Positions 9,902 through 22,100 of a stretch of 64,000 nucleotides of DNA are shown piece after piece (within the stretch, counting starts at the first letter, position 1; each line of letters begins with the position of its first letter). Source of the stretch: Aculops lycopersici (lineage: Eukaryota; Arthropoda; Arachnida; Trombidiformes; Eriophyidae); contig WNKI01000001.1 in NCBI GenBank assembly GCA_015350385.1, positions 9,851,118 to 9,915,117 of the forward strand. Direction: 5' to 3'. The notes under the pieces were generated by a model. The model was not told the DNA's origin and searched no databases. It worked only from the letters and a program-made list of their open reading frames with translations. The translations under genes were made by a program, and so were the position numbers.

Positions 9902-11737
9902 TCAAACCCAAACAGAAATCTTTTTTCCAACAGTAGCCATCCTCTTTCCATCTGGAGACCAACAACAAGCTATCATCGGCCCAACATTTCCGGATAATAT
10001 CTTTTCAACCTTGGCCGTATTCACATTCCAAACATATAATGATCCATCATTTGATCCACATGCAACATATTGACCATCAATACTAAATCTAGCTCGACAA
10101 GCGTCAGTTCCAATCCTGAATTTGTCGTCGGAATAAGTTTGTATGACCTCCATTCTTCTCAAGTCCAAACATTTGATTGTATTATCTCTCAGCGAACATA
10201 ATAACTTTGTTCCATCTTTTGATATGTCCATTGAGGTTATTTTAGACGGCAGTACTATCTGAGCAGTAAATTCATTATCATTGGGCTTATTTAAATCCCA
10301 ACATCTAATTTTGCCATCAAAGTGCCCAGTTATCACTTGGTAATTGTTATAAACTACATCGTAACACGAACTACCTGCAAAGTATGTCCTTATACATGAG
10401 CCTGCAATCAAATCCCAAATCTTGATAGTCCTGTCGTGAGATCCTGAGGCCACTTTGTTAGGAACACCTAGAAATTTCGCTGAATATACTTTGGCTGAAT
10501 GTCCAGTGAGAGTTCTGATCAATTTGTAATTGTTACTGATAGACCATACTCTTGTTGCCATATCATTTGACGAAGCTAGAATTGCATCTGCCTCTACGTC
10601 TAGAGAAGTAATCCCGGCATTACTGCCTAACAGGAAGGTTATTTGGTTGCTACCTCCATCAGCAATCTTCCAAATCTTAACCTTTCTATCAGCGCCTCCA
10701 GTGGCAAGATAGTCATCTCGAATCCCACTGCAGCAATACCAGTGTACCGACCATGTCTCACCATCATGACCATCATAAGAAAACTCGACTGTAGTTGGAA
10801 TCCTTGACATGGCATTGAAACTTCTAAAATCTAGATCGTCATCGAGAGTCTCAAAGTTTTCCAATTGTGCCAAGTTAAGGGCACTCGGATCTCCAGCAGC
10901 TTGTTTAGCCAATTGAGCAGCTGTCAACTCTCCCACTTTGGCCTCAAGTTCTCGTCGATTCTTTTCTTGTTGTAACTGGGTTATAAGAGCATTTTCTGCA
11001 TTCAAACGTTCGGCATCTTCCTGCTTGACAGCTAGTATTTGTTTCCTCATGCCATCACACTCAATTTGTAAAGCTTGGTGCTTTTTCTCTAGACCTTTAT
11101 AACATAAGCTCAAGGCTTGGTGCTCGTCCTTGAGAGTTTCAAATTTGCTGTCAAGAGATTGCAGCTCCAATTTGAGTTGAGCTACTTCCCTTTCTCGTTG
11201 CTCCAGACTCGAGGTTAAATGTTTGTTAACTCTAAGGGTCTCATCGATTTCAGATTTCAGATCCACAATCTTAGACACGGCATCACTTTTAGATTTCAAA
11301 ACACTAGTCATCTCTTCCTGGAGATCAAATATCTTCTTCTCTAGTTGAGATTTCTCGGCTAGTAATGATGCGTGTTGCATGTTAAGGTTTTTGTTTGCCG
11401 TAGAGCTTGATGATCCCTCGACTCCCTCGTCAGTTAGGGTGACATTTGATAACTTGGACAGAATGGTCTTGGCTGCATTAGAGCCACCTGCAAGTAGGGC
11501 CTGTTGTATGTTGAGCAATTCTTGTTGCAATTGAATTCGTTGTAAATTCAATTGTATGTTCTCACTTTTGTATACATCGAGATCGCCAATCATTTTGGAT
11601 GCAAAAGTACAGACTGCTTCAAATGGAGTTTTCTCAATAGAATCTCTCATCCGTAGCCGGCTGGAGATTAATTGTCGCCAGTCACCAGTATGGGCGCCAG
11701 TTTGGAGGCGATTAAAGTCTCTGCCAACACCAGACAT
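9902..11737 (-). CDS. ATG16L1: Autophagy protein 16-like (ATG16L1)
   Basis: ATG16L1 forms the ATG12-ATG5-ATG16L1 complex that directs LC3/GABARAP lipidation on the phagophore. The 611-residue uninterrupted frame has the full domain order. The N-terminal ATG5-binding helix is near residues 18-48 (WRQLISSRLRMRDSIEKTPF). A long coiled coil spans ~55-280, rich in Glu, Lys, Leu and Gln. A seven-bladed WD40 propeller occupies ~320-611, with repeated W-[SK]-[IV] blade ends such as DRKVKIWKIADG and DRTIKIWDLIAG. Length matches human ATG16L1 (~607). The start is an ATG. No intron is seen, so the whole protein is in one exon. It sits head-to-tail upstream of YTHDC1, with only 150 bp between them. Confidence 0.95.
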   Translation of the reverse strand: MSGVGRDFNRLQTGAHTGDWRQLISSRLRMRDSIEKTPFEAVCTFASKMIGDLDVYKSENIQLNLQRIQLQQELLNIQQALLAGGSNAAKTILSKLSNVTLTDEGVEGSSSSTANKNLNMQHASLLAEKSQLEKKIFDLQEEMTSVLKSKSDAVSKIVDLKSEIDETLRVNKHLTSSLEQREREVAQLKLELQSLDSKFETLKDEHQALSLCYKGLEKKHQALQIECDGMRKQILAVKQEDAERLNAENALITQLQQEKNRRELEAKVGELTAAQLAKQAAGDPSALNLAQLENFETLDDDLDFRSFNAMSRIPTTVEFSYDGHDGETWSVHWYCCSGIRDDYLATGGADRKVKIWKIADGGSNQITFLLGSNAGITSLDVEADAILASSNDMATRVWSISNNYKLIRTLTGHSAKVYSAKFLGVPNKVASGSHDRTIKIWDLIAGSCIRTYFAGSSCYDVVYNNYQVITGHFDGKIRCWDLNKPNDNEFTAQIVLPSKITSMDISKDGTKLLCSLRDNTIKCLDLRRMEVIQTYSDDKFRIGTDACRARFSIDGQYVACGSNDGSLYVWNVNTAKVEKILSGNVGPMIACCWSPDGKRMATVGKKISVWV

Positions 11738-12918
11738 TTTAGTATTCGGTCTTGGTTAATTGATTTTTAGTCTAATATGTCCGATTATGTTTATCACAGT
11801 TCGGATCTGATCAATAATATCCGTTAAATTGAACGAGTCAATATAAATACTAATAGATGTAATTTATCACTACAAGTTAATAGGTTGATACTCTGTATTG
11901 TTGAACAAAGATGTTGTTATTGTTGTTTATGTTACGTTTTTGTGTTGTCTGTGTTGTTGTTTCTGCGGCTGTGGCTACTGTTGCGTAGATCTCGTTGTGC
12001 TTCTGCCCAATTGGTCGGGTAAGCTGGCCGTGGTTGCTCAGATGGACAAGTGGATGGACGTTTCTGTTCGGGGTGTGGAAAAATTCATAAATCAACTCCA
12101 CCGAGATGTGTGAGTCAATTAAATAAATAAACTCGATATTGAAATTGGAGATCTAGATTTTGTGATCGTGACAAGTTGGATCCTCTAGTTCAGCTAGAGC
12201 TAGCACCACTCGCAACACTTAATTTGAGTCAACTCATTCTCGCTCTCAGATAAGTTCGTTTAAATTATCGACTCGATCACTCTCTCCCTCTCTCACTTAT
12301 TAATCGCTGGCCACCTTGAGAATTTCTATCATATGATAGATCGCTCGAAATGAATCCACTCGCACCTAGACTTGGAGGCTAGCAAACTGCACGCAAAAAT
12401 CTTGAGTCTTGGATATCAACACTTACTTGACATCCTGATGAATGCAACCTGCGTTTAGAAGACAACGAATGTTAGATTGAAGTCTTGCGTTCGTTTGTGA
12501 CTCTTTTACTTGTGTAGGTAAATAGATAAACTAATGATTATTGCAAACTCTCCTCTCTCGGTCAGTAGTTATATCTATTTGTGCATTTATCTCTAGGCCA
12601 GTTGCTTGTAAGTTTTCGTTGCACTTGTAATTTTGTTTCTTATATTGGGTATTGCAAAGGAATTTACAAATCTGTGGTGTCACTCAACCTCAAAGAGTTA
12701 AAACAATTCGAGGTGATGATTGAATCATAAGTGTAATAGGTAAAAGTTTCCTGTAGATTGTAGGAAGAATTCGATAATATTGAAGTTGTTATAATTTCTC
12801 CATGAGTAAACAATACAGTCAGGCAAGCGAACATTGGAAGTGCCAATGCCAATGCCATTGTAGCTGACGGCCGCGGCGGCCATCGGAGCGGCCAGCGAAG
12901 AGCTCGCCGCTTTTGTGT

Positions 12919-12948
12919 GTGTGTTGTGTTGTGTTGTGTTGTGTTGGT
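12919..12948. repeat. (GTTGT)n microsatellite
   Basis: Short tandem array of GTTGT units in noncoding DNA. Confidence 0.8.
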
Positions 12949-13621
12949 CTGCCAGAAAAGTATAGTAAAGAGGCCAAAGGCTCACACAGCCGCCGCCGTT
13001 GCCCTAACAAGCCGCACACAATTGGCTTGTCACACAAATCGAATACGGTTCTCGCTCTTACAGGCACTTGACTGCGTCGATGCGAATTCCGTTCCTCTTC
13101 TCCAATGATTTTCCTAAGAGCTTTGCGTATACTTTCCAAATTCTGCGCGCTTCGCGCTGTGCTTTGGAAGCACAGAAAGCGCAGCTCATCCAAGATTTAA
13201 GGAGAGGTCTTGTTAGGCTGCTCTTTTTATAGTTGGCCATTCTATTGGCTAAGCTCAACTTGTTACTAGAAAAAGCAATAAATGATGATTTCCGTGTTCA
13301 ATTGGCAGATATTATCCGCCAATTCCGATTGCTTCACCACAGAGCTCGAGTTGTAAGCGCATTTGCATGGCTGCTGGTGACACCTGCCGCTACCTCAAAA
13401 CAACTAATCACCAGATTATGGCTTAAAAATCAGCGGGACTTTTTCGGATATTCATTGAGAAATATCACCGAATACCAGGAACACATGATTTCAGGCTCAA
13501 CTTCCTAGCGACGTAGTGGTGGACGGAGAAGATCAGAAAGATTTATGTGCTTAGACTAGCTACTTTGCGATTTATCTCTATCAAAAAGATTTCGATAAAC
13601 TTTTTGGCAGTTCATCATCGA

Positions 13622-13800
13622 CATCATCTGCTGATGTCGTCAAATCGATCAAGTTTCGAACTTGAAGACTTATTTTCGCCCATCGATGAGCTTCGTTGTC
13701 CACATTGCGGTTCGAGCATCACGTAACTCACTGCCATCGATCATAATGACTGGCAACGTCGACATTGCGGCCTCGTTAGTGCTTCGGTTAGCTAGCTAGC
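13622..13800 (+). pseudogene. Possible degraded DNA-transposase zinc-ribbon fragment
   Basis: One plus-strand frame reads through an acidic/Leu segment into CPHCGSS (codons from 13697). It then has a stop at 13724-13726 and continues in frame with W-Q-R-R-H-C-G (Trp codon at 13751). Spacing and residues resemble the N-terminal zinc ribbon of ISXO2/Merlin-type transposases (CPxCGS...WQCRxCGxxFS). The third cysteine would be replaced by Arg and the frame is broken by the stop. No DDE catalytic region or terminal repeats were found nearby. Chance resemblance is possible. Confidence 0.25.
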
Positions 13801-14300
13801 TTCTACATCAACCATTTAATGGCTAGCCGCTGCTTATTTAAGTGTGTGATTTCCGAGAAGAGCCTCGTGTAGTTGCATCCCTAGGAGAAGAGCGCCCATA
13901 GGTGCCACACTACGGTATGCAGACCGCCTGGCGCGAGTAGGTGTAGCGGCCGCGGTGGCGGTTAAGCGCTCGCGAGCTCCTCACCAAGGGCCTCACACAC
14001 AATGAACCCATTGCGCTGTTTTTTGAGGCTCCAAACTAGAGGGCGCCCCGGGGCATGGCACACAGACATGGCAAGTGCAATGCTGATGAAGCATTCGTGT
14101 AAAAATCCTCATTGGAAACGAAGATCGCCCACAACAAACCGATTGAACTAAAAGTATTATTGTAAATGATTATTGTAAAGTATCGATGCTTTTATTATGA
14201 AGACTAGAAAATAAACCGAAGATAATAAACTTATTGCATTGGGGCCAAAAAGGTTAATTAGGAAACCAGAGCACACAAGACAGCAGACATTTTAGCCAGA

Positions 14301-15214
14301 ATGTCTCATCGGGTCATAGTTTACGGCGGCAGAGGGGCGCTGGGATCGGCCGCCGTGTCTGCCTTCAAGAAACTCCAATGGGTTAGTATTCAATCATAGA
14401 GTTTAAACTAATCAACAATAACGAATCAAATCACTCGATTATTGACATAATCTAAACAATTATCAAAATCTTACTACAAATATAAAACAGTGGGTTCTAG
14501 CCATCGATCTCGAGAGCAACGGTCCACACCCGGAAGCCGACTGCAGAATACTCATTAAACAGGAAAACTTAGACTCACTCGTGGCCCAAGAGGCTCAAGT
14601 TTTAGAGGAGGCCAAAGTAGCGTTAGGAGGTGAGTAAAGAATTGATATAAAATTTATTGATTTCCACTAAGATTGATAAATAGAAATACTAATACAATTA
14701 AATTGTTACCATCAACCACACAGACAACAAAGTCAATGCGATAATTTGTGTTGCCGGCGGCTGGGCCGGTGGTTCTGCAAACAGTTCAGATTTAGTGAAG
14801 AATACCGATAGAATGCTGAAACAAAGTGTTTGGCCCTCAATCATCTCAGCAAGATTAGCTGGTGTTCACCTAGAAGAGGATGGTCTTGTTGTTTTGACCG
14901 GCGCTAAGCCGGCACTCGAGGGTACGCCAACCATGATGGGCTACGGTCTCGCCAAGGCGGCAACTCACCAGCTAGTCAAGAGTATGTCCGCCAAGGGGTC
15001 AGGTTTGCCCTCCACCTCGGCGACCCTCGCAATATTGCCAATCACCCTTGACACTCCAATGAATAGAAAATGGATGCCCGATGCCAACCACTCGGAGTGG
15101 ACTCCATTGAGTTTTGTCACGAAACTCTTTGAGAAGTGGATCAAGAACCAGGAGCGACCCAAATCTGGATCCCTAGTTATATTAGATGGAGAGGAGACGA
15201 TAGTTGGTGATTAA
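14301..15214 (+). CDS. QDPR: Dihydropteridine reductase (three exons)
   Basis: The enzyme reduces quinonoid dihydrobiopterin with NADH, regenerating tetrahydrobiopterin for aromatic amino-acid hydroxylases in the cytosol. Exons are 14301-14381, 14491-14629 and 14724-15214. All junctions are GT-AG and phases match, giving 236 residues (human 244). It is a short-chain dehydrogenase fold. The N-terminal dinucleotide loop is VYGGRGALGS. The family motif CVAGGWAGG is present. The catalytic Tyr-x3-Lys is YGLAKAA, and LPITLDTPMNRKWMPDA matches the family. Introns are 109 and 94 bp. It feeds the same pathway as HGD and HPPD about 27-30 kb to the right, though far enough away that linkage may be coincidental. 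Confidence 0.96.
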
Positions 15215-16143
15215 GTGAATTGAGTTTATTGTATTATATTCACACATAGATAACTTACACAACAACACATCGACACCTCCACCTGGAATCAGTTTTGTTC
15301 TCAGCCTTCGGAGTCAGCATATCACCTTCGTCTACTCATCTGGCGATTATATATTATTCTATGATCATGGTGCATTCCGAACGAACTAGAACCATCTAGT
15401 CCCGCGCACTTTGACCTTAGTTATCACATTCAACCTGTATAGTTCCATGATTATATTACAAGAGACTGATCAGCAATAATTAAACTCCCATGTACTTCCT
15501 TTCGATCTTGCCATTCGTTGCTTTGCCACCATTTGTTCAGATCGATGCAGAGGGTAAAAATCTTGTTCAACTGCTGTGCTTATTTGCTAATGTGTCTGTG
15601 GGGAGAGAGAGAAAAAGGGCTCACGCTTGTGTTGATGTTTTGCAATGCGCACAACACAGCCAATTCTGTCTGGATGGAGCGCGCTAATTCGAGCAATTTC
15701 TCGTGCATTCAAAATGTGAGCGGCTGCAGCAGCTGGCTTTTCGTGAGATCGTGCGCTCATTTAGGGTGAGCAAGTAAAAACATAGCAATACCTTTCACCT
15801 GGCGCGCCGACACACACGAAAACGACAGCTACTATTAACAACCAAATTTATATTAAACCTCGAGCTTTAATCGAAATCTCATTTATTAAATCAAGTTTAT
15901 TTTCTGAAGACTCACTCGCCATCTAATAGTTGACTCACACACATAATTCCTAGCTATTCTAAAATATATTCAAGTTTATAGGAAGCAAAAAATATATACA
16001 TTTATATTATCAATCCATTGGATCGATCCTACCTCGATCAACCTTGATACAACCGGCTCTCAACTTTTGCTAACTCCTCTTCCCTTACAAAATCAAAGCA
16101 ATAGCCCCTGCCTTCGCCGTCGACTGTAATCAAACTAAGCAAA
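15215..16143. other. Intergenic, QDPR to BAG gene
   Basis: AT-rich near both ends. Open frames at 15490-15769 overlap each other and match nothing. The last ~250 bp is probably the BAG gene promoter and 5' UTR. No element is clear. Confidence 0.4.
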
Positions 16144-17250
16144 ATGGGTTCAAGAGGAGGTCGCGAGGATTCACCTCGTGTTCGTCAAATTCCCATTCAA
16201 TTTGAGAATAATCAAGAAATTAGGCAACCTTCTAGATTTCAACGGCAGCCGCAACAGCAAAATAACCCTCTATACAATACCATGCCTTCGAACTATAGAC
16301 CAACTAGACAGTATATGGAAGCTTGCGATCCTTACGAGCAAGTAAACAAACTCATCTCTCAGGATCGTGGATCACCAGATTCGAGAACAAACATCAACAT
16401 AAACCATAAACCAACGCCTCCGGTTCGTCAAGACCAACAGCATCAACATCTCGGCCAACACCAACAGTACCAACAGCAGCAGGACGGAACTCGATGCAGT
16501 AGTATGAATCGTGATGGTGCTTCAAATGATCGCGTTCACGATCACCAACAAAGGCAACGACCACACTCTCACGTGGGAAATCACCAGCAACACGCGGTGC
16601 AAGAAAATTCCCGCTGTCAATCACAACAATCCGAGACTTTCAACACGCAACAAGGTAACCAAAATCTTGGAGATACCGAAAGTGAAAACTCAAAGGCTGC
16701 CACTACAGAACGGGAGTTGCCGATACCGATGCCTCCACCGCCGGGTCAGCCTGACATTGAGATGATGCCAGAGGAGTCGGGAGAAAATGGGATCTCGTCT
16801 TCAACAGAGACCGATAAGCAACAGCAAGGAAACATAAATGAACAACAACAACAACAACAGCATCAATCAAGCAAGCAATCTCAAGCTGAATCCAAAGTAG
16901 ACAATGGTACGAGTCCAATTCAAGTGCAATTAGACAATGTGAGACAAGAGGTAGCTATTCATTTGCAGCAGATAATACAGTTCTCAGGAAAGGATGCAAA
17001 ATCTAAGGATGCAAGATATTTGGAGGAAATGTTGTCTAGATGTGAGCTAGCACTTGACAAGATTCAGTGTGGAAGTTCTACCGAATTGAGACAGCAAAGG
17101 AAAGCAATCATTACGCTTATTGAGAAGGGAATAGATATCTTGGAGAGAAAGATTAAGTTGAACGCTGATATCCAAGAGTTAACTCAGGGTATGGATAATC
17201 AGCTAGCTAAGCAACTTCATCAACAGGAGTTGGTTGATTCCCAAAACTAA
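16144..17250 (+). CDS. BAG-domain co-chaperone, BAG3/starvin-like
   Basis: BAG-domain proteins bind the Hsp70 ATPase domain and act as nucleotide-exchange factors; BAG3 and insect starvin support chaperone-assisted autophagy in muscle. The 368-residue frame has a BAG domain at ~260-345 (VQLDNVRQEVAIHLQQIIQF through RKAIITLIEKGIDILERKIK). An IPV-like motif, RQIPIQFE, lies at ~15-22 and resembles the BAG3 motif that binds small heat-shock proteins. The middle is Gln/His-rich and disordered, with polyQ tracts, plus a proline stretch (PMPPPPGQP) near 197. No WW domain is visible, unlike vertebrate BAG3 but compatible with insect starvin. The gene is intronless. An AATAAA follows at 17364. Confidence 0.85.
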   Translation: MGSRGGREDSPRVRQIPIQFENNQEIRQPSRFQRQPQQQNNPLYNTMPSNYRPTRQYMEACDPYEQVNKLISQDRGSPDSRTNININHKPTPPVRQDQQHQHLGQHQQYQQQQDGTRCSSMNRDGASNDRVHDHQQRQRPHSHVGNHQQHAVQENSRCQSQQSETFNTQQGNQNLGDTESENSKAATTERELPIPMPPPPGQPDIEMMPEESGENGISSSTETDKQQQGNINEQQQQQQHQSSKQSQAESKVDNGTSPIQVQLDNVRQEVAIHLQQIIQFSGKDAKSKDARYLEEMLSRCELALDKIQCGSSTELRQQRKAIITLIEKGIDILERKIKLNADIQELTQGMDNQLAKQLHQQELVDSQN

Positions 17251-17363
17251 AATGTTGCAATCTATCTCTTCCAATTGGGTTCTATGCCTAGGAGTTCACC
17301 CGTTTTTAGTCGTGAAGCAAACCTATCTAATTGTCCCAATGAACCTGTTGTAACCATAATGCG

Positions 17364-17369
17364 AATAAA
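17364..17369 (+). promoter_or_regulatory. Poly(A) signal of the BAG gene
   Basis: AATAAA 114 nt after the stop codon. Confidence 0.65.
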
Positions 17370-19169
17370 ACTTTCACCTTATAATATCTCAATTCTAGTG
17401 TAGATTTTACTATACTTTTTTCGATGATATCCTTGTCCAGATTCTTGAAGCGAGTGCAGCTCTTTGCTATCTGTCGGCCACGTTCAGCTGGAGTAAGTGT
17501 GAAAGAATCTCCATCTCAATCCTATGCTGCATGAAATGTGTATGTCAAAGAGGGTTACGAGAACTACCGAGAATTGTAACAAGATGGCGTCTCCGTCAAG
17601 CCAAAATCTGACTCGAGGTGATGTATGGATTTAAAAATTTCTCGCTCATTAAGAAATTCAATTTCGGATAACAATGAGTAGCAGCAACCACCTTCCAGAT
17701 CAAGTGGCCGCATGTCTCTGGTAAACTAGGTGTTCAGCGCCACCTTATGCCACCATATTGACATCACGTTAGGTGAAACTAATCTAATACAAGACCCCCA
17801 AAACCTCGGAGAAGCTTGCCAATATTCCAGCTGCAAAGCGTCTTACCTAACCAGGTGGGGATTATCTAGCTACAGTTGATGGCGCCGCACAAATTGAAGC
17901 CCGATAAATCTTCTACCATGAGTGTCAGTCGTCATGCAATGCAGCGTCCGAATCAAGAGCAAAGGACGAAACGAATCTTCACCTGGTTTGACTGGATGAC
18001 GGCAGTCGCGGCTGCGGCGACGGCGACAGCCGTCATCATGTCAAGCCACCAAATGGCTAAGCTTCATCTTGTTGCGCGACTGAAAGTTTCTGTTGGTTAC
18101 CGGATTTAGGTTGGTTTAGAGGAAGCCCTAGAGAGTTTTATGTGCCGCTGATTCTACGTAACTCGCCGGCAACCCTTTTCTTTTGCAATCCAGCTACTAG
18201 ATAGACAGCGAGAAAACAAGAGAAAAAAGAGACAGGAAGAGAAAAAGAGTCAAGCGCCGCCAATTGATTGACGTCAGCTTGCCGGTCAGACGCTAGGTCG
18301 GTTATCTAGTGGACCAGATGGGCTTTTGGTTGGCAATGCGCATTGTTGTTATTAGCGTTGTCGCCTCTATCTGGCTTTAGTTATTGTTGTTATTGTTTGT
18401 GTTAGGCGGAGAGGAGAGTTTTAGACTAAATCAACCGAGTCGCTTGGCCATTCTAAACATGCGAGTTGCATTTGGATTAAGTTAACTAGAGAGTTAGTGA
18501 GTTTTAGTAGAATGTTTGTAAACCAGCCCCGCGGCTAACTGCTGGTCTTAGTGGCCGCGGGGCCACTTATAATGGTCGACTCGCGGCGGTGGCGGCGAGT
18601 CAATCGATATTTATGTATATGTGTACATATATGTCCCTAAACATCCACGAGCTTTGGGTGGCACTTACATACAAATACACACACACACACATTGGCATAT
18701 GCAAACAAACAAACCATGATACAGCAGATCAATTCATTCAGTCACTTTAGATGGCGACTCCATTAAACCAACCAGCAAGCCAATCAACCGAAACCAACGA
18801 TGTAACTAAGAGGAGAGGCAACTCTTCAAAAAAGAATTGTAACCACAGCCACCACTACTGCTACCAATTTCGCCACCAAGCGACCAACAGAGCAAATCCT
18901 TTGCCATCTGGTCAGTCCCGCGGTTAAGTCACCGCCGCCGACTCTTGAATATAAAAGCCGTGTTAAAGTGAGAGGCGGAGGCGAACTTGTTACTAGATAG
19001 TAGATTAGCCGGCCAAGTTTGCAAATAAACGCTCTAATGCCTGAATGAGGTTAATGGGCTAGCTGGGCTCCTGCCGCCGCCACTGGAGCGCTCGAGCGCT
19101 AGGTGCCCGCTTACGCAACACTCGGTTGCAAATACTCAAACGGATAGTATAGTTCCTGCTTCTTCTTTT

Positions 19170-19198
19170 CCCCATCCCCATCCCCATCCCCATCCCCT
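19170..19198. repeat. (CCCCAT)n short array
   Basis: About four to five tandem CCCCAT units, followed by CAACTT repeats. Confidence 0.75.
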
Positions 19199-22100
19199 TC
19201 AACTTCAACTTCTTCTTTTCCCATTCCTCGTTCGTGTAGTAATTCTAGCAAACTCTCACATTGTCAAGCGAGCCAAAGACTAAAGCCAGGAGGATGGCAA
19301 CGAAAACGATAGCTCGAGTAACTAGCGCAGTCAGCTCGACGACAAGACACTAATCACGCTAGCAAGCCAAAGGTAGAGGCAAGGCTCATTTGCAAGAAGT
19401 GCCAAGCAAGCGGACGGATGGCGATACGCCAGTAAGTCACCCGAACGACGGCAGCAACGGAGACCGCGCCGACGCCACCGAAAAAGACGACGACGACGGA
19501 GACGACAACGCGAAAACGAGAAAACGACGTGCCGGCTGAAGCCCAAGGTTTTCACTTAGACCCTAGCAGCTGGCGCCGAAACGTGGTGTTGCCTATTGTG
19601 CGCGATTATTACTCGCTTGAAATTGAGCCACTCGACTTTGGGGCCTCGATGGCAAGACTGCTACTGGCGGAGCTTGCAAGCGGCCTAGTCAATTTGATTT
19701 GATGGAAGTTGGCCCGAGTCAACAGGAACGAGAGAGCGAGTCGCTGCTGGTTGATTCCTTCCTCCTTTTTTGCTACTCGCTCGGTCGCTCGCCTGCTCGC
19801 CTGTTCACTTCCTCTCTTCCTCTCCTCGTCCCGCGGGAGCCACGCGGCCAACCGATTGGCTAGCTCGCCGGCCAAACCTGATGGACGCGGGTGGATCTGG
19901 TGGCGCCCTTTGGCCAATGTTTGCTTTTTAACTAGGAGCCGCAATCTAATCTCATGCTGCCGGCAAGCTATCCAGAGAGATTTTCACTCCTGTGCCCGTG
20001 TTGTTGCAGCCAATGGAGGCGCCCACCTCCGTTGGCGCCGCTACATTTGCGCCTCGTTCAGCTCGGCGAGTTAGTTGACTCCCGACTGTCGACTCGCCGA
20101 CCAACCGACCGAGCGACCGACTTGTGCCAGTGCTAGTGCGAGCTTTAGCCGCCAACTATATGCAAATTAGCGGATGCTGCCAGCAATGCCAGTCAAAAGG
20201 GCGAGTGAGTGACTCAGCCAACTAGTCGCCCTCGACTCCATGAGATTTGCGGCATTCCAATGCTTCCATTTCAATGCTGTTGCTTTTAGGTTTAGGGAAC
20301 CGCAACTCATCTCATAGCCTCGGATCCGATGACAATTTTGTGCCCAGTAGTGGCGTCGTCGTTGCTGTTGTTGTCGTTGCGGTTGTGGTTGTTACTATCT
20401 TTGCACGAATCGTCGCTGTTGTCCTTGTTGCTTCTTCTCCTTCTTATTCTTCTACATCATCGCAACAGTGATGCTGCTCACTCAAGTCTCGCGTTGGCCA
20501 CCAAGACTGGTAGCGTTTGTGTGTCTCGAGGTTCGCCGACAATTGAAATAACAAGACAGATGCGCGACTTCCAGCTTCAACAAGAGCCAGTTGTTTAGAT
20601 AGCCGGCCAATGAGAGTTCACGATTTCCATCTGGCAACGCGGATAGTTAAAGTGAGAGACTTGCCTTGTTGCAGCCTCTTTTCCGCAAGCGATGCGCTCC
20701 TTCCTCCTTGGGTCATAGTAGCAGTTTACTGCTGGCTCTCGTTATTACTATTGCTATTAGCATTATTATTGCCATTTCTATTGCTTTTCCCATTGCCCTG
20801 CGCTCAAGTTGCCAATTATTCATTCCCAGCGTCCAGTTGGTTGCTAGTGAAAGAAAAGGCCCACTTGTCTGTTGGTATACATCCTGTTTCATGCTTTGAA
20901 ATCTCTCTTTCTCTATCTCTCATTCTCTGGCTTACCGATGTTTCGAGTGCCAGTTGCCGTCGCTATGTGCGGAATTGGTATAAATACACAAGTGGAATCC
21001 GAATTCAAATTTCGTGCGGATGAGCTGGAAAGGCCTCTCTCACTAACTCACCTACAATAACACAACAGAGTAACTTTCTCTCTTTCGGCTCTAGCCACAA
21101 CCAACATCTCCACTTGTGGTGGCTGCTTCGTCGTGGTGAGCATCCAAGTCACAGGCGAGATTGAGAATGGCAAACGTGAGCTCCGACGGCAGACTAGCAG
21201 CCAGCAAGCTAGACCGACCGACCGACTGACTGGCAGACGGACTGTGAGACTAACTGCAAACGTTGCGACGAAGTCAACGGACCAAATCGGGGCAACGCGC
21301 GCCCGCCAACCTAGTCAACTGGCTAGGCAAGTTCAAGTTCGCCTGGCGCGAGAGGGTGGAAGTCGAGCAGACGGATCGAGGCAGGTAATTCAAATGCGCT
21401 CACAACAATATGGATGACCAAGTCGCGTGTGTTAGTTAAGCGGATTTATTATATTGCCTCGTTAGTTTGAGAGGTGGGCTCGGGTTATAAGGCGACGGTG
21501 GCAGCGGCAGCGGCAGCAGCAGCTTGTGGCCACTTTGTTACGCGAACTACGAGTCTCTAAGCTGAACAAGCGTTCGCCGGAAGTGGCAAGTCCGTGAACG
21601 AGTTTATGGTCAGTCTTTGTGGCCATAGTTGCGGTTGCAGCCGCTACCATCTGCTCTGGACTTGCTTGCATCGCCGAGCTTGGCGTGGGCGCCCCAAGCC
21701 TCTAGTGCAAGTTTCGAGTTGCGCGTCTGCGCACTAGTTTATGACTCCAGCTTTAACTTCAAGTTGAGGTCCCGAAATTGAAGTCAGCTAGCTACCGAAT
21801 GACTGATAGTGCTTGCGAGCGAGCGAGTTGAAGTAATGAGTCGGCAATAGTAGTCGACTTGGTGGCAATGGAGACGACAGAAACAACAACATTGTCACTT
21901 CGCAGTCACCGCAGACGGCGAGAGGCCAATGGAGTGCAGCGATAACATTGGGGGCAACATTGAGGGCCTAGTTACACTCGCCGGCTTTTATGCATGGCGA
22001 TGGAGTTTCGAGAAAAGTTTAGATCAGTTACAAGTGAGAGCAGGGAAGCGGACGAGAACCGCGAAGAAGTTTCAAAGGGATAAGTGGATTACACAACACA

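Larger units (their letters stand above)
11738..14300. other. Intergenic region between ATG16L1 and QDPR
   Basis: This stretch should contain the ATG16L1 promoter. A (GTTGT)n array is at 12919-12948. A degraded zinc-ribbon transposase-like fragment is at ~13622-13800. A GC-rich block at ~13900-14070 has no recognised feature. A 64-codon minus-strand frame (12664-12858) starts with a signal-peptide-like stretch but has no supporting context, so it is not called. Confidence 0.5.

Noticed and set aside
12664..12858. 64-codon frame with a signal-peptide-like start
   Set aside because: Short, no cysteine scaffold or domain, no nearby promoter or poly(A) context; hydrophobic starts of this length arise by chance.
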